64,000 bases of DNA. Source: Algoriphagus hitonicola. GTDB lineage: Bacteria; Bacteroidota; Bacteroidia; Cytophagales; Cyclobacteriaceae. The notes below the pieces were generated by a model. The model saw only the letters and a list, made by a program, of their open reading frames with translations, was not told where the DNA came from and searched no databases. The stretch covers positions 1 through 64,000 of the forward strand of contig NZ_FOPC01000008.1 of the NCBI RefSeq assembly GCF_900113375.1. The letters are read 5' to 3'. The translations under genes and the position numbers were made by a program. Below, one piece after another: positions 24,517 to 34,570 of this stretch; positions within the stretch are counted from its first letter, which is position 1, and each line of letters starts with the position of its first letter.

Positions 24517-26616
24517 ATGCAAAGTTTTCGAACCGAATTAGAAAATCCGATTGTCGAAAAGGACATCATCGATTTGGATCGTAAAATCGCTCTTTTCCGC
24601 GAGGGAAATATCGATGAGGAAAAATTCCGGAGTCTTCGCCTTGCCCGCGGTGTCTATGGACAGCGGCAGCAGGGGGTACAAATGGTACGGATCAAATTGC
24701 CCTATGGACGTGCTACTTCCGCTCAATTAAGGAGAATTTGTAAGGTTTCCGAAGACTATTCTATCGGTCGCCTGCATATCACCACCCGTCAGGATATTCA
24801 GATTCACTACGTGAGTTTGGATCGTACGCCTGAGCTTTGGGCAGAACTCGAAAAGGATGAGGTGACAATTCGTGAAGCTTGTGGGAATACCGTTCGGAAT
24901 GTAACCGCTTCTGAAACTGCGGGGATTGATCCCCGAGAGCCTTTTGACGTGACACCTTATGCAGATGCAACATTTCGGTATTTTCTGAGAAATCCAGTTT
25001 GCCAGGAAATGGGTCGCAAGTTCAAGATGGCTTTTTCCTCTTCCGATCAAGACACGGGTTTGGCGTATATGCACGATTTGGGTTTTATTCCAAAGACCAA
25101 AGAAGCGGATGACCAGCAAGTTCGGGGCTTTAAAGTCTTGCTTGGCGGAGGTTTGGGTTCTCAGCCTCGGCATGCGGATTTGGTTACGGATTTTTTGGAA
25201 ACTGATCAATTGATTCCCTTTATCGAGGCGGTACTTCGAATTTTTGATCGGCATGGAGAGCGGGCTAGAAGAAATAAAGCAAGGATGAAGTTTCTGATTA
25301 AGGATCTTGGGATTGAGCACTTTTTGGATTTGGTAGAAAAAGAAAAGGCAGCCCTTCCTTTCAAGAGTTATCCACTCGATTTTGAAGATCAGGAAGAAAA
25401 AGTCCCTCCCAATCCACCTGCAGTCCACGTAAATGAAGGCGAATTAGGCTTGGATTATGAGCTTTGGAAACTGACCAATATACTGCCGCAAAAGCAGGAA
25501 GGTTATGTTTCGATTGGGGTTCGTGTGCTTTTGGGAGATTTTTACCTGGATCAAGCCCGGCCTTTGGCGGATTTGGTGGAGAACTATGCGGCAGGAGAGC
25601 TTCGATTTACCCTTCGGCAAAATATTTTGATTCGGGATGTGAGAGAAGACTTGATTCCATTCTTTTATCAGGAATTGAAAAAAATCAATCTCGCTCAGCG
25701 GGGATACAATTCTCTCGGAGATATTACGGCCTGCCCGGGGACAGATACCTGCAACTTGGGAATCGCGAGTTCGACTGGGATAGCTGTGGAGCTCGAAAAA
25801 GTAATTCAAGCGGAATATCCACAACACCTGAAAAACCAGGACTTGGTGATCAAAATCTCGGGCTGTATGAATGCCTGTGGGCAGCACAATATGGCTCATA
25901 TTGGTTTCCAAGGGATGTCCATGCGCGTGGGGAAAACGGTTTTTCCGGCGCTACAGGTTCTTCTCGGTGGAGGCAATCTCGGCGATGGAAGCGGTCGATT
26001 TGCCGATAAAGTCACCAAAATCCCAAGCAAAAGAGGTCCTCAGGCGCTTCGGGTTTTGTTGGATGATTTTGAACAGCATGGGAAAGGGTTGGATTTTCTC
26101 ACCTATTACGATCAGCAGGGACAAATGTATTTTTATGACTTGCTCAAAGAACTGGCGGACCCGGCTGTTTTGGAGGATTCGGATCGGATCGATTGGGGAA
26201 GACAGGAAGATTATGAAGTGGCCGTTGGAGTAGGCGAATGCGCCGGTGTGGTGATTGATTTGGTGGCGACCTTGCTTTTAGAGGCCAAGGAAAAGCTGGA
26301 TCTCGGTCAGGAATCTCTCGAAGAGGGACGCTGGTCAGATAGCATTTATCACCACTATGCAGGCTTGATCAATGCTGCAAAAGCACTTTTGCTCAGCGAG
26401 GATATCAGCACCAATAGCTATGCGAATATTATCAAGCTTTTCGATGAAAACTTTATTGAAAACGGTAAAATTCAGCTTAATGGAACCTTCGCAGAAAAAG
26501 TCTATCAGATCAATGAAAATGAACCGACGGAGGAATTTGCGAAAGCTTATGCCAAACAGGCTTTGGAGATTTATCAGGTATTAAAACAATATAGAGAAGA
26601 GGAGGTGGAAGCATGA
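24517..26616 (+). CDS. siroheme [4Fe-4S] sulfite (nitrite/sulfite) reductase with C-terminal helical extension
   Basis: 699 residues. Two nitrite/sulfite reductase half-domains with the siroheme loop GRLHITTRQDIQIHYV are present. The cluster ligands are ACPGTDTCNLG (Cys-x5-Cys) and SGCMNACGQH (Cys-x3-Cys), which also bridge to siroheme. Sulfite, not nitrite, is the likely substrate because cysH/D/N precede it and siroheme genes follow. About 140 extra C-terminal residues after the reductase core (from YEVAVGVGECAGVV) are helical and HEPN-like, uncommon in textbook CysI. No flavoprotein CysJ is near, so electrons probably come from ferredoxin. Confidence 0.92.
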   Translation: MQSFRTELENPIVEKDIIDLDRKIALFREGNIDEEKFRSLRLARGVYGQRQQGVQMVRIKLPYGRATSAQLRRICKVSEDYSIGRLHITTRQDIQIHYVSLDRTPELWAELEKDEVTIREACGNTVRNVTASETAGIDPREPFDVTPYADATFRYFLRNPVCQEMGRKFKMAFSSSDQDTGLAYMHDLGFIPKTKEADDQQVRGFKVLLGGGLGSQPRHADLVTDFLETDQLIPFIEAVLRIFDRHGERARRNKARMKFLIKDLGIEHFLDLVEKEKAALPFKSYPLDFEDQEEKVPPNPPAVHVNEGELGLDYELWKLTNILPQKQEGYVSIGVRVLLGDFYLDQARPLADLVENYAAGELRFTLRQNILIRDVREDLIPFFYQELKKINLAQRGYNSLGDITACPGTDTCNLGIASSTGIAVELEKVIQAEYPQHLKNQDLVIKISGCMNACGQHNMAHIGFQGMSMRVGKTVFPALQVLLGGGNLGDGSGRFADKVTKIPSKRGPQALRVLLDDFEQHGKGLDFLTYYDQQGQMYFYDLLKELADPAVLEDSDRIDWGRQEDYEVAVGVGECAGVVIDLVATLLLEAKEKLDLGQESLEEGRWSDSIYHHYAGLINAAKALLLSEDISTNSYANIIKLFDENFIENGKIQLNGTFAEKVYQINENEPTEEFAKAYAKQALEIYQVLKQYREEEVEA

Positions 26617-27389
26617 GATCGAATATAACTCCAAAAGTGACACTCGTCGGTGCGGGTCCCGGTGACTCTGAATTGATCACGCTAAAAGGAATTTTGGCGC
26701 TGAATACCGCTGATGTGGTTTTGTATGACGCCTTGATCGATCCGGTTTTGCTTAAGCATGCCCCACAATCTGCTTTGAAAATCTTCGTGGGAAAGCGTGT
26801 TGGCAAACATAGTATTCCCCAGGATGATACCAATCAACTCTGTGTAGAATTAGCTAAAAAACACGGGCATGTCGTCCGTTTGAAGGGTGGAGATCCTTTT
26901 GTATTTGGCAGGGGAGGAGAAGAGATTGATTATATTGAAACTTTTGGCATCTCCACAGCAGTTGTTCCGGGAATCACCTCCGCAGTTGCCGTTCCGGCGA
27001 GCGCGGGGATTCCTGTAACCAAAAGAGGGATTTCTGAAAGTTTCTGGGTCGTAACCGGAACCACATCTTCTCGCGAGCTTTCTCAAGACGTGGCCTTGGC
27101 AGCCCAAAGTACTGCAACGGTGGTGATTTTGATGGGGACCAAAAAGCTTTCCGAAATCGCTCAAATCTATCGAAAAATGGGAAAGGAAAATTTGCCGATC
27201 GCCATTATCCAAAGTGGTACCACAAACGAGGAAATAATTACGGCTGGATTTATTCAGGATATCGAGCAGAAAGCATTAAAAAATCAGGTCGAAGCCCCTG
27301 CGATTATCATCATCGGGGAAGTGGTGAGGGAAAGTTTGCGATTGGCTGAGGTGTACCGGGAAGCCGTATCAGTGGTCAGTTTGCAGTAG
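26613..27389 (+). CDS. cobA: uroporphyrinogen-III C-methyltransferase
   Basis: 258 residues, overlapping the sulfite reductase stop by four bases (ATGA). SUMT motifs: VGAGPGDSELITLKG, GGDPFVFGRGGEE and VPGITSAVAVPASAGIPVT. It uses two SAM to make precorrin-2, the first step to the siroheme needed by the enzyme just upstream. Single-domain form, not fused to CysG-type dehydrogenase. Confidence 0.96.
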   Translation: MRSNITPKVTLVGAGPGDSELITLKGILALNTADVVLYDALIDPVLLKHAPQSALKIFVGKRVGKHSIPQDDTNQLCVELAKKHGHVVRLKGGDPFVFGRGGEEIDYIETFGISTAVVPGITSAVAVPASAGIPVTKRGISESFWVVTGTTSSRELSQDVALAAQSTATVVILMGTKKLSEIAQIYRKMGKENLPIAIIQSGTTNEEIITAGFIQDIEQKALKNQVEAPAIIIIGEVVRESLRLAEVYREAVSVVSLQ

Positions 27390-27456
27390 CAATAAGTAAA
27401 ATTCTTTGCGAAATACGATTGAAGAAAAGCTCACTTCGTCTAGAGATGTCCGGGTT

Positions 27457-27484
27457 ATGCTGCTTCTCCAGAAGCAGCATTTTC
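27457..27484 (-). repeat. REP-like repeat, family 2 (single hairpin)
   Basis: TGCTGCTTCTCCAGAAGCAGCA, identical to the first half of the copy at 23016. It lies between cobA and the dehydrogenase gene. Confidence 0.65.
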
Positions 27485-27490
27485 TCGCCT

Positions 27491-27560
27491 CGGTCTGTGT
27501 CTCCACAGACCGAAAATTCAAATCAGAGTAGTCTGTGGCGACACATACGACGGCAGAGAA
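27491..27560. repeat. palindromic GTCTGTGG/CCACAGAC element
   Basis: CGGTCTGTG, tetraloop, CACAGACCG, followed by GTCTGTGGCGACACATACGA and CGGCAGA. The last part recurs at 45066-45098, so this is a further small repeat family. Confidence 0.55.
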
Positions 27561-27630
27561 CAGTCGCATTAATACCGTGTATTTTCAAAAAATCTCGATT
27601 CCATTGTCTTAACTCTTGATTCTAAGAAAA

Positions 27631-28242
27631 ATGAACCATTTATATCCCATTTTCCTCAAAGTTCACGAACTCAACGTCCTGCTCATTGGTGGAGGGTTTG
27701 TAGCTACTGAGAAACTGGAATTTCTACTCAAATCCAGTCCGCAGGCACAGGTGACGGTGGTCTCCAAAATGTTCCGTCCTGAGTTTTTAGCTTTGGCCGA
27801 AGGTCAAGAAACCGTCACTTTGATCGAAGATCTCTATGATCAAAAATATCTCGGAGGGAAGCACCTCGTAATCGCAGCAACGGATGATAAAAGGGTCAAT
27901 CGTCAAATCCGAACTGAAGCCAAGGAGCGCTTTCTTCTGGTCAATGTCGCGGACACGCCGGAACTCTGTGATTTTTATCTGGGTGGAATAGTTACCAAAG
28001 GAAATTTGAAAATTGCCATTTCCACCAATGGAAAATCACCGACGACAGCAAAGCGGCTCCGGCAGCTTTTGGAAGAAGTGTTGCCCGAGGAAATCGATGA
28101 TTTACTTGAAAACCTGAATGCATATCGCGCTACATTAAAGGGCGATTTTGAATATAAAGTCAAAGCGATGAATGAGGTGACGGAGGGTTTGGTGAGGAGG
28201 GAGTCTAGAGATGAGAAGCGAGACTCCGCAAGTTGTAAATAG
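27631..28242 (+). CDS. precorrin-2 dehydrogenase / sirohydrochlorin ferrochelatase-like protein
   Basis: About 203 residues from ATG 27631. A Rossmann motif LLIGGGFVATEKLEFLL, ATDDKRVNRQI and NVADTPELCDFYLGGIV match the CysG N-terminal/Met8p/SirC family, which oxidises precorrin-2 with NAD and may insert iron. It completes siroheme synthesis with cobA upstream. The last residues (RRESRDEKRDSASCK) look non-conserved and may reflect run-on into intergenic sequence. Confidence 0.9.
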   Translation: MNHLYPIFLKVHELNVLLIGGGFVATEKLEFLLKSSPQAQVTVVSKMFRPEFLALAEGQETVTLIEDLYDQKYLGGKHLVIAATDDKRVNRQIRTEAKERFLLVNVADTPELCDFYLGGIVTKGNLKIAISTNGKSPTTAKRLRQLLEEVLPEEIDDLLENLNAYRATLKGDFEYKVKAMNEVTEGLVRRESRDEKRDSASCK

Positions 28243-28383
28243 TAAAGGGTAAGTTGGAATTGGTTTTAAAAAAAGCCTCTCTAAATCACGCTTTAAGTTC
28301 CGATTATGTGAATTTTTTCACGTTTTAGTCAGGTAAAGTGTGATTTTTATTTTATGGGTGGACTTTTCCTTCGTTTTGACCAA

Positions 28384-28416
28384 TAAAAAAGCCCAGAATT
28401 TCATCCGGGCTTTTTG
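28384..28416. terminator. bidirectional terminator between siroheme and dnaN genes
   Basis: AAAAAAGCCC, loop, GGGCTTTTT. It is A-rich on one side and T-rich on the other, fitting convergent transcription ending here. The rest of the 28243-28436 gap shows nothing. Confidence 0.8.
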
Positions 28417-28436
28417 GAGTAAGTGGTGGTGGTTTC

Positions 28437-29561
28437 TTACACGTAATTATTTAGCATTACTGGCATCACGAGCATCAGGATGTCTTCATTTTCGTCTTGT
28501 TCAGCCGGAAGAATCAATCCTGCCCGATTCGGAGCGGAGAACTTCAAGCTGACCTCTTTGCAAGAAAGATTGTTGAGCATTTCGACCAAAAACTTGGCAT
28601 TGAACCCAATCTCAATATCCTCACCATCGTGCTCGCAGGAAAGTCGCTCGTTAGCTTCATTGGAGAAGTCAAGGTCTTCTGCCGAGATCATCAATTCCGA
28701 CCCTGTCAATTTCAACCGAACCTGATGCGTGGTCTTATTGGCATAGATGGCGATTCGACGAAGCGAGCTCAACAAATCCTGCCGATCTATGGTCATGATG
28801 TTCGGGTTGTCCGATGGAATGACATTTTCATAATCCGGAAAACGCTCATCGATCAGTCTACAGATCATTTTGATGCTGTTAAACTTGAAGTAAGCATTGG
28901 ACTGATTAAATTCTACAGTTACCGGGACATTTTCAGACGGTAGTGTTGATTTCAGCAGATTGAGTGCCTTGCGGGGAATAATCAGACTCGCTGGACTTGG
29001 TGAAGCGATGTCTACCCGTCTGTATCGTACCAGGCGGTGTCCGTCAGTAGCCACAAATGTGGTGTTAGTTTCACTCAGGTTGATATAAACCCCAGTCATG
29101 GCAGGGCGAAGTTCATCAGAACTTGTCGCAAAAATCGTATTGGAAACCGCGCTGGAAAGCACCTCCGTCGACATATCCACGGTAGTGGCATTGCTGACTG
29201 TCGGGATTTTTGGGAAGTCGGTGGCATTTTCACCGGCTAATCGATAGCGTCCATTATCAGAGCTGATTTCTACCGCATAGGTGTCATGATCAATGCTGAA
29301 GGTCACCGGCTGCTCCGGCAGATTCTTCAAGGTATCGATCAGGATTCGGGCGGGCACGGCGATGTTTCCATCTTCTTTTGCTTCCACGTGGATTTCCGTG
29401 ATCATGGAGGTCTGCAGGTCAGAGGCAGTAATCGTCAAGACAGAATCTTTGATCTCAAAAAGGAAATTTTCCAAGATAGGCACAACGGGATTGGTAGTGA
29501 CCACACCATTGATAGCCGATAACTGCTTTAAAAGGGCAGAAGAGGAAACAATAAATTTCAT
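28437..29561 (-). CDS. dnaN: DNA polymerase III beta subunit (sliding clamp)
   Basis: 374 residues, the usual clamp length. The N-terminus MKFIVSSSALLKQLSAINGV and the C-terminal LPAEQDENEDILMLVMPVML are characteristic, with three repeated clamp domains between. It forms the dimeric ring that tethers polymerase III to DNA. dnaA is not in the window, so this is not evidence for an origin. Confidence 0.97.
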   Translation of the reverse strand: MKFIVSSSALLKQLSAINGVVTTNPVVPILENFLFEIKDSVLTITASDLQTSMITEIHVEAKEDGNIAVPARILIDTLKNLPEQPVTFSIDHDTYAVEISSDNGRYRLAGENATDFPKIPTVSNATTVDMSTEVLSSAVSNTIFATSSDELRPAMTGVYINLSETNTTFVATDGHRLVRYRRVDIASPSPASLIIPRKALNLLKSTLPSENVPVTVEFNQSNAYFKFNSIKMICRLIDERFPDYENVIPSDNPNIMTIDRQDLLSSLRRIAIYANKTTHQVRLKLTGSELMISAEDLDFSNEANERLSCEHDGEDIEIGFNAKFLVEMLNNLSCKEVSLKFSAPNRAGLILPAEQDENEDILMLVMPVMLNNYV

Positions 29562-29688
29562 ATCGTAGGGCTTATTTGATTTTTACTTTTTGAATGGGGG
29601 TAAATTTATAAATAAAATCCAATTGCATAGGGCGGATTGGGGATTAGAAATAAAATAAATTGCATCTTTTACTGCTTTTTTCCTCAGT

Positions 29689-31371
29689 TTATTTTTTTGA
29701 AAACTTTCTTTTACGTGCAAATGAAATTCCGGAGCCAATAATCAGAAGCGTAATGACTGGAGCCAAAACATTGATAAGCTGCCAATAGCTCTTTTGCTGG
29801 GCGATTTTGGCACGGTTGAGTGGACGAATCTGGAAAGTCCGCGTTCGACTAGCAATGATTCCCTCGGGATTGATCAAATATTGACTGAGATTTCTGAGAA
29901 ATAATTTATTTGCAAAAATCACCTGATTAAATGGATCATCGCCTAAGTTCAGCGGATTTCCAGTCATTGGATCAGCTTGGCTTTGAAAAATTTCCCCATC
30001 TCCGATTACTACCACTTTTCCTTGACCGCTTTCTCGGAAATCCTCCTGATCAAATCCATCGGGAAGGAAGCGGTTTTTGTATAGAGAAGTGAATTCCCCT
30101 TCGAGTAAGTAGGCTAAAGGAAGGTTGGATTGATTATAGGTGTTCAAATCGGGCTCTTGCTCCATATCACGAAAAGCTACGCGCGCCGGAGCTGGTAAAA
30201 TACGGGAGTTTTCAGAGCTGAAAAGCAAGGGTGTTTTTTTGATTCCTTTGGCCATCACCGTATCTATACTGCTGGCAAAGCGCAAATAAACCATATCCAA
30301 TCCCTTGGTGATGGGGTGAGTTTGCATTCGGGTAGATTGGATATAAAAAGGCCAGGGTAGCGGTACCAATTGCTCCTGATCTCCAAAATTCCCACCCATG
30401 ACCGGAAAGTAGCCAAAATTCAAATCCTGGATCAAATCTTTATTGATTCGGATTCCATATTTGAACAGCAGATTGTCCAAACCGTGGTCAAAAGGCATAG
30501 CGAGCGTTCCTTCTCCGTCAGCCTGGGAGATGTCAAGTGCTACACCATCAGTCAGGACCACGAGATTTCCTCCATTCATGACGTATTGATCGAGCAGGTA
30601 AATTTCCCGCTCAGTGTAGGATTCTTTTGGACCTTGGATGAAAATAATTTTAAAATTAATCAAATCCTCCACCGTACGCGCTTGCTCCAGCGGAACTTTA
30701 AACACTTCAAAATCACCATCCAGCGCCTCGACCAACCCGTATCCATCATCCTCGCTCATTTCATCATGGCCTATAATCATCGCCAGCGCATTATCTCCGG
30801 ATTGGGTTAGTTTTCGGATTGAGTTTGCAAGTTCAAATTCCAGGTTTTCGATGGATTGATTGAGAATCTGATCCTCACTCATGCCCATTTCCCCTTTTAA
30901 AACCAGTGCTCCGGTTTCGTATTCTTCATCATAAACCAATATTCCAGGAAAAACCAATTCTGTCCGCTGTCCACCACTCTGACGGATGCGGAGGTTGGTC
31001 GGATTAATACCATAATTTGCCAAATCCACGACAAATTCCTCCTGCTCCTCCTGAGGAATACTCAGTGGATCAAAATAGGAAAAGGTGATTTTTTCGGGAC
31101 TGTAGGCATTAAAAGTACGGACGGTTTCCTCGATGGATCGCTGCAGTCTTCGCATTCCACCAGGAAGGTCATCACCCACAAGTAATATCTCTACATGAAT
31201 GGGAGATTCGATTCCAGAGAGAATTTCTTCCGTAGCCGGATGAATGGAATATCTTTTTTCCTCCGTCAAATCAATCCGAAAATGAACCAACTGACCCATT
31301 AAAAAAAGCAAAATCAATCCTCCCAAAAGGATTCCCAAGTAAAGTGCGTTATGTTGTTTTTGTTGGATCAT
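29689..31371 (-). CDS. gldG: gliding motility-associated ABC transporter auxiliary protein GldG
   Basis: About 560 residues from ATG 31371 (MIQQKQHNALYLG), which overlaps the gldF stop by four bases. An N-terminal helix (residues ~10-28), a large extracytoplasmic domain (IHVEILLVGDDLPGGMRRLQ; FIQGPKESYTEREIYLLDQY) and a C-terminal helix before a basic tail (FARKRKFSKK) match the GldG/IPT-like DUF. With GldA and GldF it forms an ABC system needed for gliding in Flavobacterium. The exact cargo is unresolved. Confidence 0.93.
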   Translation of the reverse strand: MIQQKQHNALYLGILLGGLILLFLMGQLVHFRIDLTEEKRYSIHPATEEILSGIESPIHVEILLVGDDLPGGMRRLQRSIEETVRTFNAYSPEKITFSYFDPLSIPQEEQEEFVVDLANYGINPTNLRIRQSGGQRTELVFPGILVYDEEYETGALVLKGEMGMSEDQILNQSIENLEFELANSIRKLTQSGDNALAMIIGHDEMSEDDGYGLVEALDGDFEVFKVPLEQARTVEDLINFKIIFIQGPKESYTEREIYLLDQYVMNGGNLVVLTDGVALDISQADGEGTLAMPFDHGLDNLLFKYGIRINKDLIQDLNFGYFPVMGGNFGDQEQLVPLPWPFYIQSTRMQTHPITKGLDMVYLRFASSIDTVMAKGIKKTPLLFSSENSRILPAPARVAFRDMEQEPDLNTYNQSNLPLAYLLEGEFTSLYKNRFLPDGFDQEDFRESGQGKVVVIGDGEIFQSQADPMTGNPLNLGDDPFNQVIFANKLFLRNLSQYLINPEGIIASRTRTFQIRPLNRAKIAQQKSYWQLINVLAPVITLLIIGSGISFARKRKFSKK

Positions 31372-32087
31372 TTGTTTTTCAATGTCAAAACAGAAAGTCC
31401 CAAAAACAACCAAATCATACCGATCATAAAGAACACATCTCCCGAGTCGATTACTCCACGGCTGAGATTGATGTAATGAAAGCTGAGGCTAAATTCCTCG
31501 ATCCAATATCCCCAGTCTCCCAAGATGAGATCCGCAAGCGCGGAAAAGCCAAAATACAACACAAAACAAAGAAACACACCCATCACAAAAGCGACCACTT
31601 GCTGCGAACTCAAGGCTGAGGAGAAAATTCCCACTGCTCCAAACACCGCCCCGATCATCAATAGACCTATCCAGCTTCCAAAAAATCCAGCTTGATCGAG
31701 ATTTCCCGCAGGATCCCCCAACTGCATGATGCTGAAATAATATAGTAGTGTAGGCAAGACAGCCAAGCCAATCAGCAGCAATAAGGCGAGATATTTGGCG
31801 ATGATAATTTGAACCAATGAAAGCGGTGATGTTCTCAATAATTCCCAGGTATTGTTTTTTCGCTCTTCTGCGATTGCCCGCATCGAAAGCGCAGGGATCA
31901 AAAAAGTGAACACATATGGGGTATAGGTGAAAAGCGGCTCCAAATCGGCATAGCCATAATCCAAAACACTTGTCTCAGGAAATACCCAAACGATCAGTCC
32001 CATAGCTACCAAAAACATCGCTACGATCAGATAGCCCAAAAGACTACCAAAAAACGCATTGATTTCTTTGAGGAAAAGACTTTTCAT
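31368..32087 (-). CDS. gldF: gliding motility ABC transporter permease GldF
   Basis: 239 residues with about six membrane segments in an ABC-2-type permease. IPALSMRAIAEERKNNTWELL is the conserved cytoplasmic loop. It overlaps gldA by four bases upstream and gldG by four downstream, a tight operon. Partner of the GldA ATPase. Confidence 0.94.
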   Translation of the reverse strand: MKSLFLKEINAFFGSLLGYLIVAMFLVAMGLIVWVFPETSVLDYGYADLEPLFTYTPYVFTFLIPALSMRAIAEERKNNTWELLRTSPLSLVQIIIAKYLALLLLIGLAVLPTLLYYFSIMQLGDPAGNLDQAGFFGSWIGLLMIGAVFGAVGIFSSALSSQQVVAFVMGVFLCFVLYFGFSALADLILGDWGYWIEEFSLSFHYINLSRGVIDSGDVFFMIGMIWLFLGLSVLTLKNK

Positions 32088-32989
32088 TTCGTGATTTCTC
32101 TAAATAGTTCCTCGAGATTTTTTTTGAACTGACTGAGATTGACCAAGCTTAGATTTCGTTCTTGCAAAACCTTTAAAATGGATTTTCGCGCCTGAACCGC
32201 ATCGCTTATTTGAATCCGAATTTCCTTTTTTCCTTTTTGACCAAAGTGCACCTCTCCCAAATGGGCAAACCACGCCAGTTCCATTTCCTCTTCAGTTTCT
32301 AGAATCAGATGAATCTGTTGATTGGCGGATTGGAGATTTTCCAAACTATCAGCAGCAAGGATTTTTCCTTGATTGATGATGACGACATCTTTGCAGATGG
32401 CCTCTACCTCCTGCATGATGTGAGTGGAGAGGATCAGCGTCTTTTCCTCCGCTACCTCTTGGATCATCTTTCGGATCTCCACCAGTTGATTGGGATCGAG
32501 TCCGGTGGTAGGTTCATCCAAAATCACCACTTTAGGATCGTGAATCAGGGCCTTTGCCAAACCAACCCGCTGTTGATAGCCTTTGGAGAGTTGTCCGATT
32601 TTTTTATGTTGCTCGGGAATTAGCCCGGTTTTTTCCAGCATTTGGTCCAAACGGATTTTCAATTTATTTCCCGAAAGGCCATATAATCCACCAGCGAAAT
32701 TCAAAAATTCCCGGACATACATATCCGAATAAAGTGGGTTTTTTTCGGGTAAATAACCAATCAGATTTGCCACTTTTTTTGAATTGCTCAGGGCATCATT
32801 TCCCAAAACCCTGACCTCTCCGCCGTCTGACTGAATGTATCCGGTGATGATTTTCATGGTCGTGGATTTGCCCGCACCGTTGGGACCCAAGAAACCCAGA
32901 ATCCGTCCAGGCTTCGCTTCAAAAGAAACTTGGTCCAAAGCCTTTTGGGAACCGTAATTTTTACACAATTGGGAGACTTCCAGAGACAT
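32084..32989 (-). CDS. gldA: gliding motility ABC transporter ATP-binding protein GldA
   Basis: 301 residues. Walker A GPNGAGKSTTMK, signature LSKGYQQRVGLAKAL and Walker B VVILDEPTTGLDP are all present, followed by a C-terminal extension typical of GldA. It powers the GldFG membrane complex. First gene of gldA-gldF-gldG. Confidence 0.94.
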   Translation of the reverse strand: MSLEVSQLCKNYGSQKALDQVSFEAKPGRILGFLGPNGAGKSTTMKIITGYIQSDGGEVRVLGNDALSNSKKVANLIGYLPEKNPLYSDMYVREFLNFAGGLYGLSGNKLKIRLDQMLEKTGLIPEQHKKIGQLSKGYQQRVGLAKALIHDPKVVILDEPTTGLDPNQLVEIRKMIQEVAEEKTLILSTHIMQEVEAICKDVVIINQGKILAADSLENLQSANQQIHLILETEEEMELAWFAHLGEVHFGQKGKKEIRIQISDAVQARKSILKVLQERNLSLVNLSQFKKNLEELFREITK

Positions 32990-33142
32990 AGGCGATAAAA
33001 GAGACCAACCGGGAGTTTACCCGCATGGCAAAGGGCAAAAACCCGGTTGAGAAGGTCTAAGGCAAAAATAGGGAATGAGCATGGAAAGGCAAGATTTTTA
33101 AAAACCTTTCACATTCAAATTGCAATTTGGGAATTCCCAGTT

Positions 33143-34429
33143 TTAATCCAATCCTTCCATATAATCCACCGCAAAATAACTCAGTGCGCGAACACCCAAC
33201 ATAAAACCGCTTTCATCAATGAAGAAATCCGGCGTGTGATGAGAAGGGGTTTTGAGTGGATCGCCACCTTTTTTCATGCCTCCCAAGAATATAAAGAATC
33301 CGGGCTTTTCCCGCTGGAAAAAGCTAAAATCCTCTGCTCCGGTGACTGGAGGCATGGCAATGACATTTCCTTCTCCCGCTACTGCGATCATCGAGGGGGT
33401 GATTTTTTGGGTGAGTTCCGGAGGATTTACCGTGGAGGGATAGAGCTTTCCGATACGCACATCAGCTTTTGCTCCAGCACTTTCGGCAATGTTTGTAATG
33501 ACTTCTGTAATGCGACGATGGACGAGGGTTTGCTGCTCATCTCCGAAAGTTCGGATCGTTCCGATCATTTCGACTTCCTCGGGGATAATGTTATGTCTGA
33601 TTCCACCGTGGATCGCGCCAATAGTGACTACAGCTGGATTTTCTGTGATATTGACATTTCTAGATAGGATGGTTTGTAGTCCCATCACTGCCTGGGAGGC
33701 AGTGACAATAGGATCCACACTCGACCAAGGGGAGGCACCGTGAGCCTGGGTTCCGGATATGGTCACTTCCAGATTATCCACAGCTGCCATAAACGGCCCT
33801 GAGCGATAGCCGATTTTCCCCACTTCGATCTGCGACCAAATATGCAATCCAAAGATCGCATCCACATCTTCCATAACGCCTTCCTGTACCATCTGCTCAG
33901 CTCCGAAAACATCCACATCGTAAACGCCTTCCTCGGCAGGTTGGAAAATAAATTTGACCGAGCCTTTCAACTCATCTTTCATCCCAGCCATGACTTCAGC
34001 TACTCCCATCAAAATCGCCACATGAGAATCATGTCCGCAAGCATGCATGACACCGGTTTCCTGGCCGTTGTAGGTTGCCGTGTTTACTGATTTGAAAGGG
34101 AGGTCGTTTCGCTCCGTGACAGGCAAGGCATCCATGTCCGCCCGTAAAGCGACGGTAGGGCCAGGTTTTCCGCCTTTCAAAACGCCCACTACTCCTGTGA
34201 CGGCGACATTTTCGCTGACTTCCATTCCCAGCGAGCGAAGGTGATCTGCGACGATTTTGGCAGTTCGTGTTTCCTGATTTCCCAACTCAGGGTATTGATG
34301 AAAATCCCTTCGCCACTCGATGACTTTGGATTCTATTTCATCCGCTTTCTCGTCAATTTTTGTGTGGAGATTGCTTTGGGCTACTGCCGAAAAGGACAGC
34401 AATAGCAAGGGAAGGAGAATAGTTCTCAT
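33143..34429 (-). CDS. exported M20-family amidohydrolase (IAA-amino acid hydrolase/HipO-like)
   Basis: 428 residues with a signal peptide (LLLLSFSAVAQS). Zinc-site segments of the M20D family are visible: MHACGHDSHVAILMG, QPAEEG, ALHIWS-like FGLHIWSQIEVG, and GAEDFSFF near the end. Members hydrolyse N-acyl amino acids or amino acid conjugates. The signal peptide puts it in the periplasm, where it would release amino acids from conjugates or peptides. Monocistronic. Confidence 0.92.
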   Translation of the reverse strand: MRTILLPLLLLSFSAVAQSNLHTKIDEKADEIESKVIEWRRDFHQYPELGNQETRTAKIVADHLRSLGMEVSENVAVTGVVGVLKGGKPGPTVALRADMDALPVTERNDLPFKSVNTATYNGQETGVMHACGHDSHVAILMGVAEVMAGMKDELKGSVKFIFQPAEEGVYDVDVFGAEQMVQEGVMEDVDAIFGLHIWSQIEVGKIGYRSGPFMAAVDNLEVTISGTQAHGASPWSSVDPIVTASQAVMGLQTILSRNVNITENPAVVTIGAIHGGIRHNIIPEEVEMIGTIRTFGDEQQTLVHRRITEVITNIAESAGAKADVRIGKLYPSTVNPPELTQKITPSMIAVAGEGNVIAMPPVTGAEDFSFFQREKPGFFIFLGGMKKGGDPLKTPSHHTPDFFIDESGFMLGVRALSYFAVDYMEGLD

Positions 34430-34570
34430 TTTGATGAAAGTTGGTGGTTTGTACTAATGTAAAATACAATTTATGGATTTTAGGGGAAGTAAAGTTGGAT
34501 GACGATAAAAAAGGAAGATAAACGAACCAAAATGGATTTTTGAGCTTTTTAATGCAGACAGAAAATAACT

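Noticed and set aside
28437..29561. Replication origin near dnaN
   Set aside because: No dnaA gene, DnaA-box cluster or other origin feature is visible nearby.
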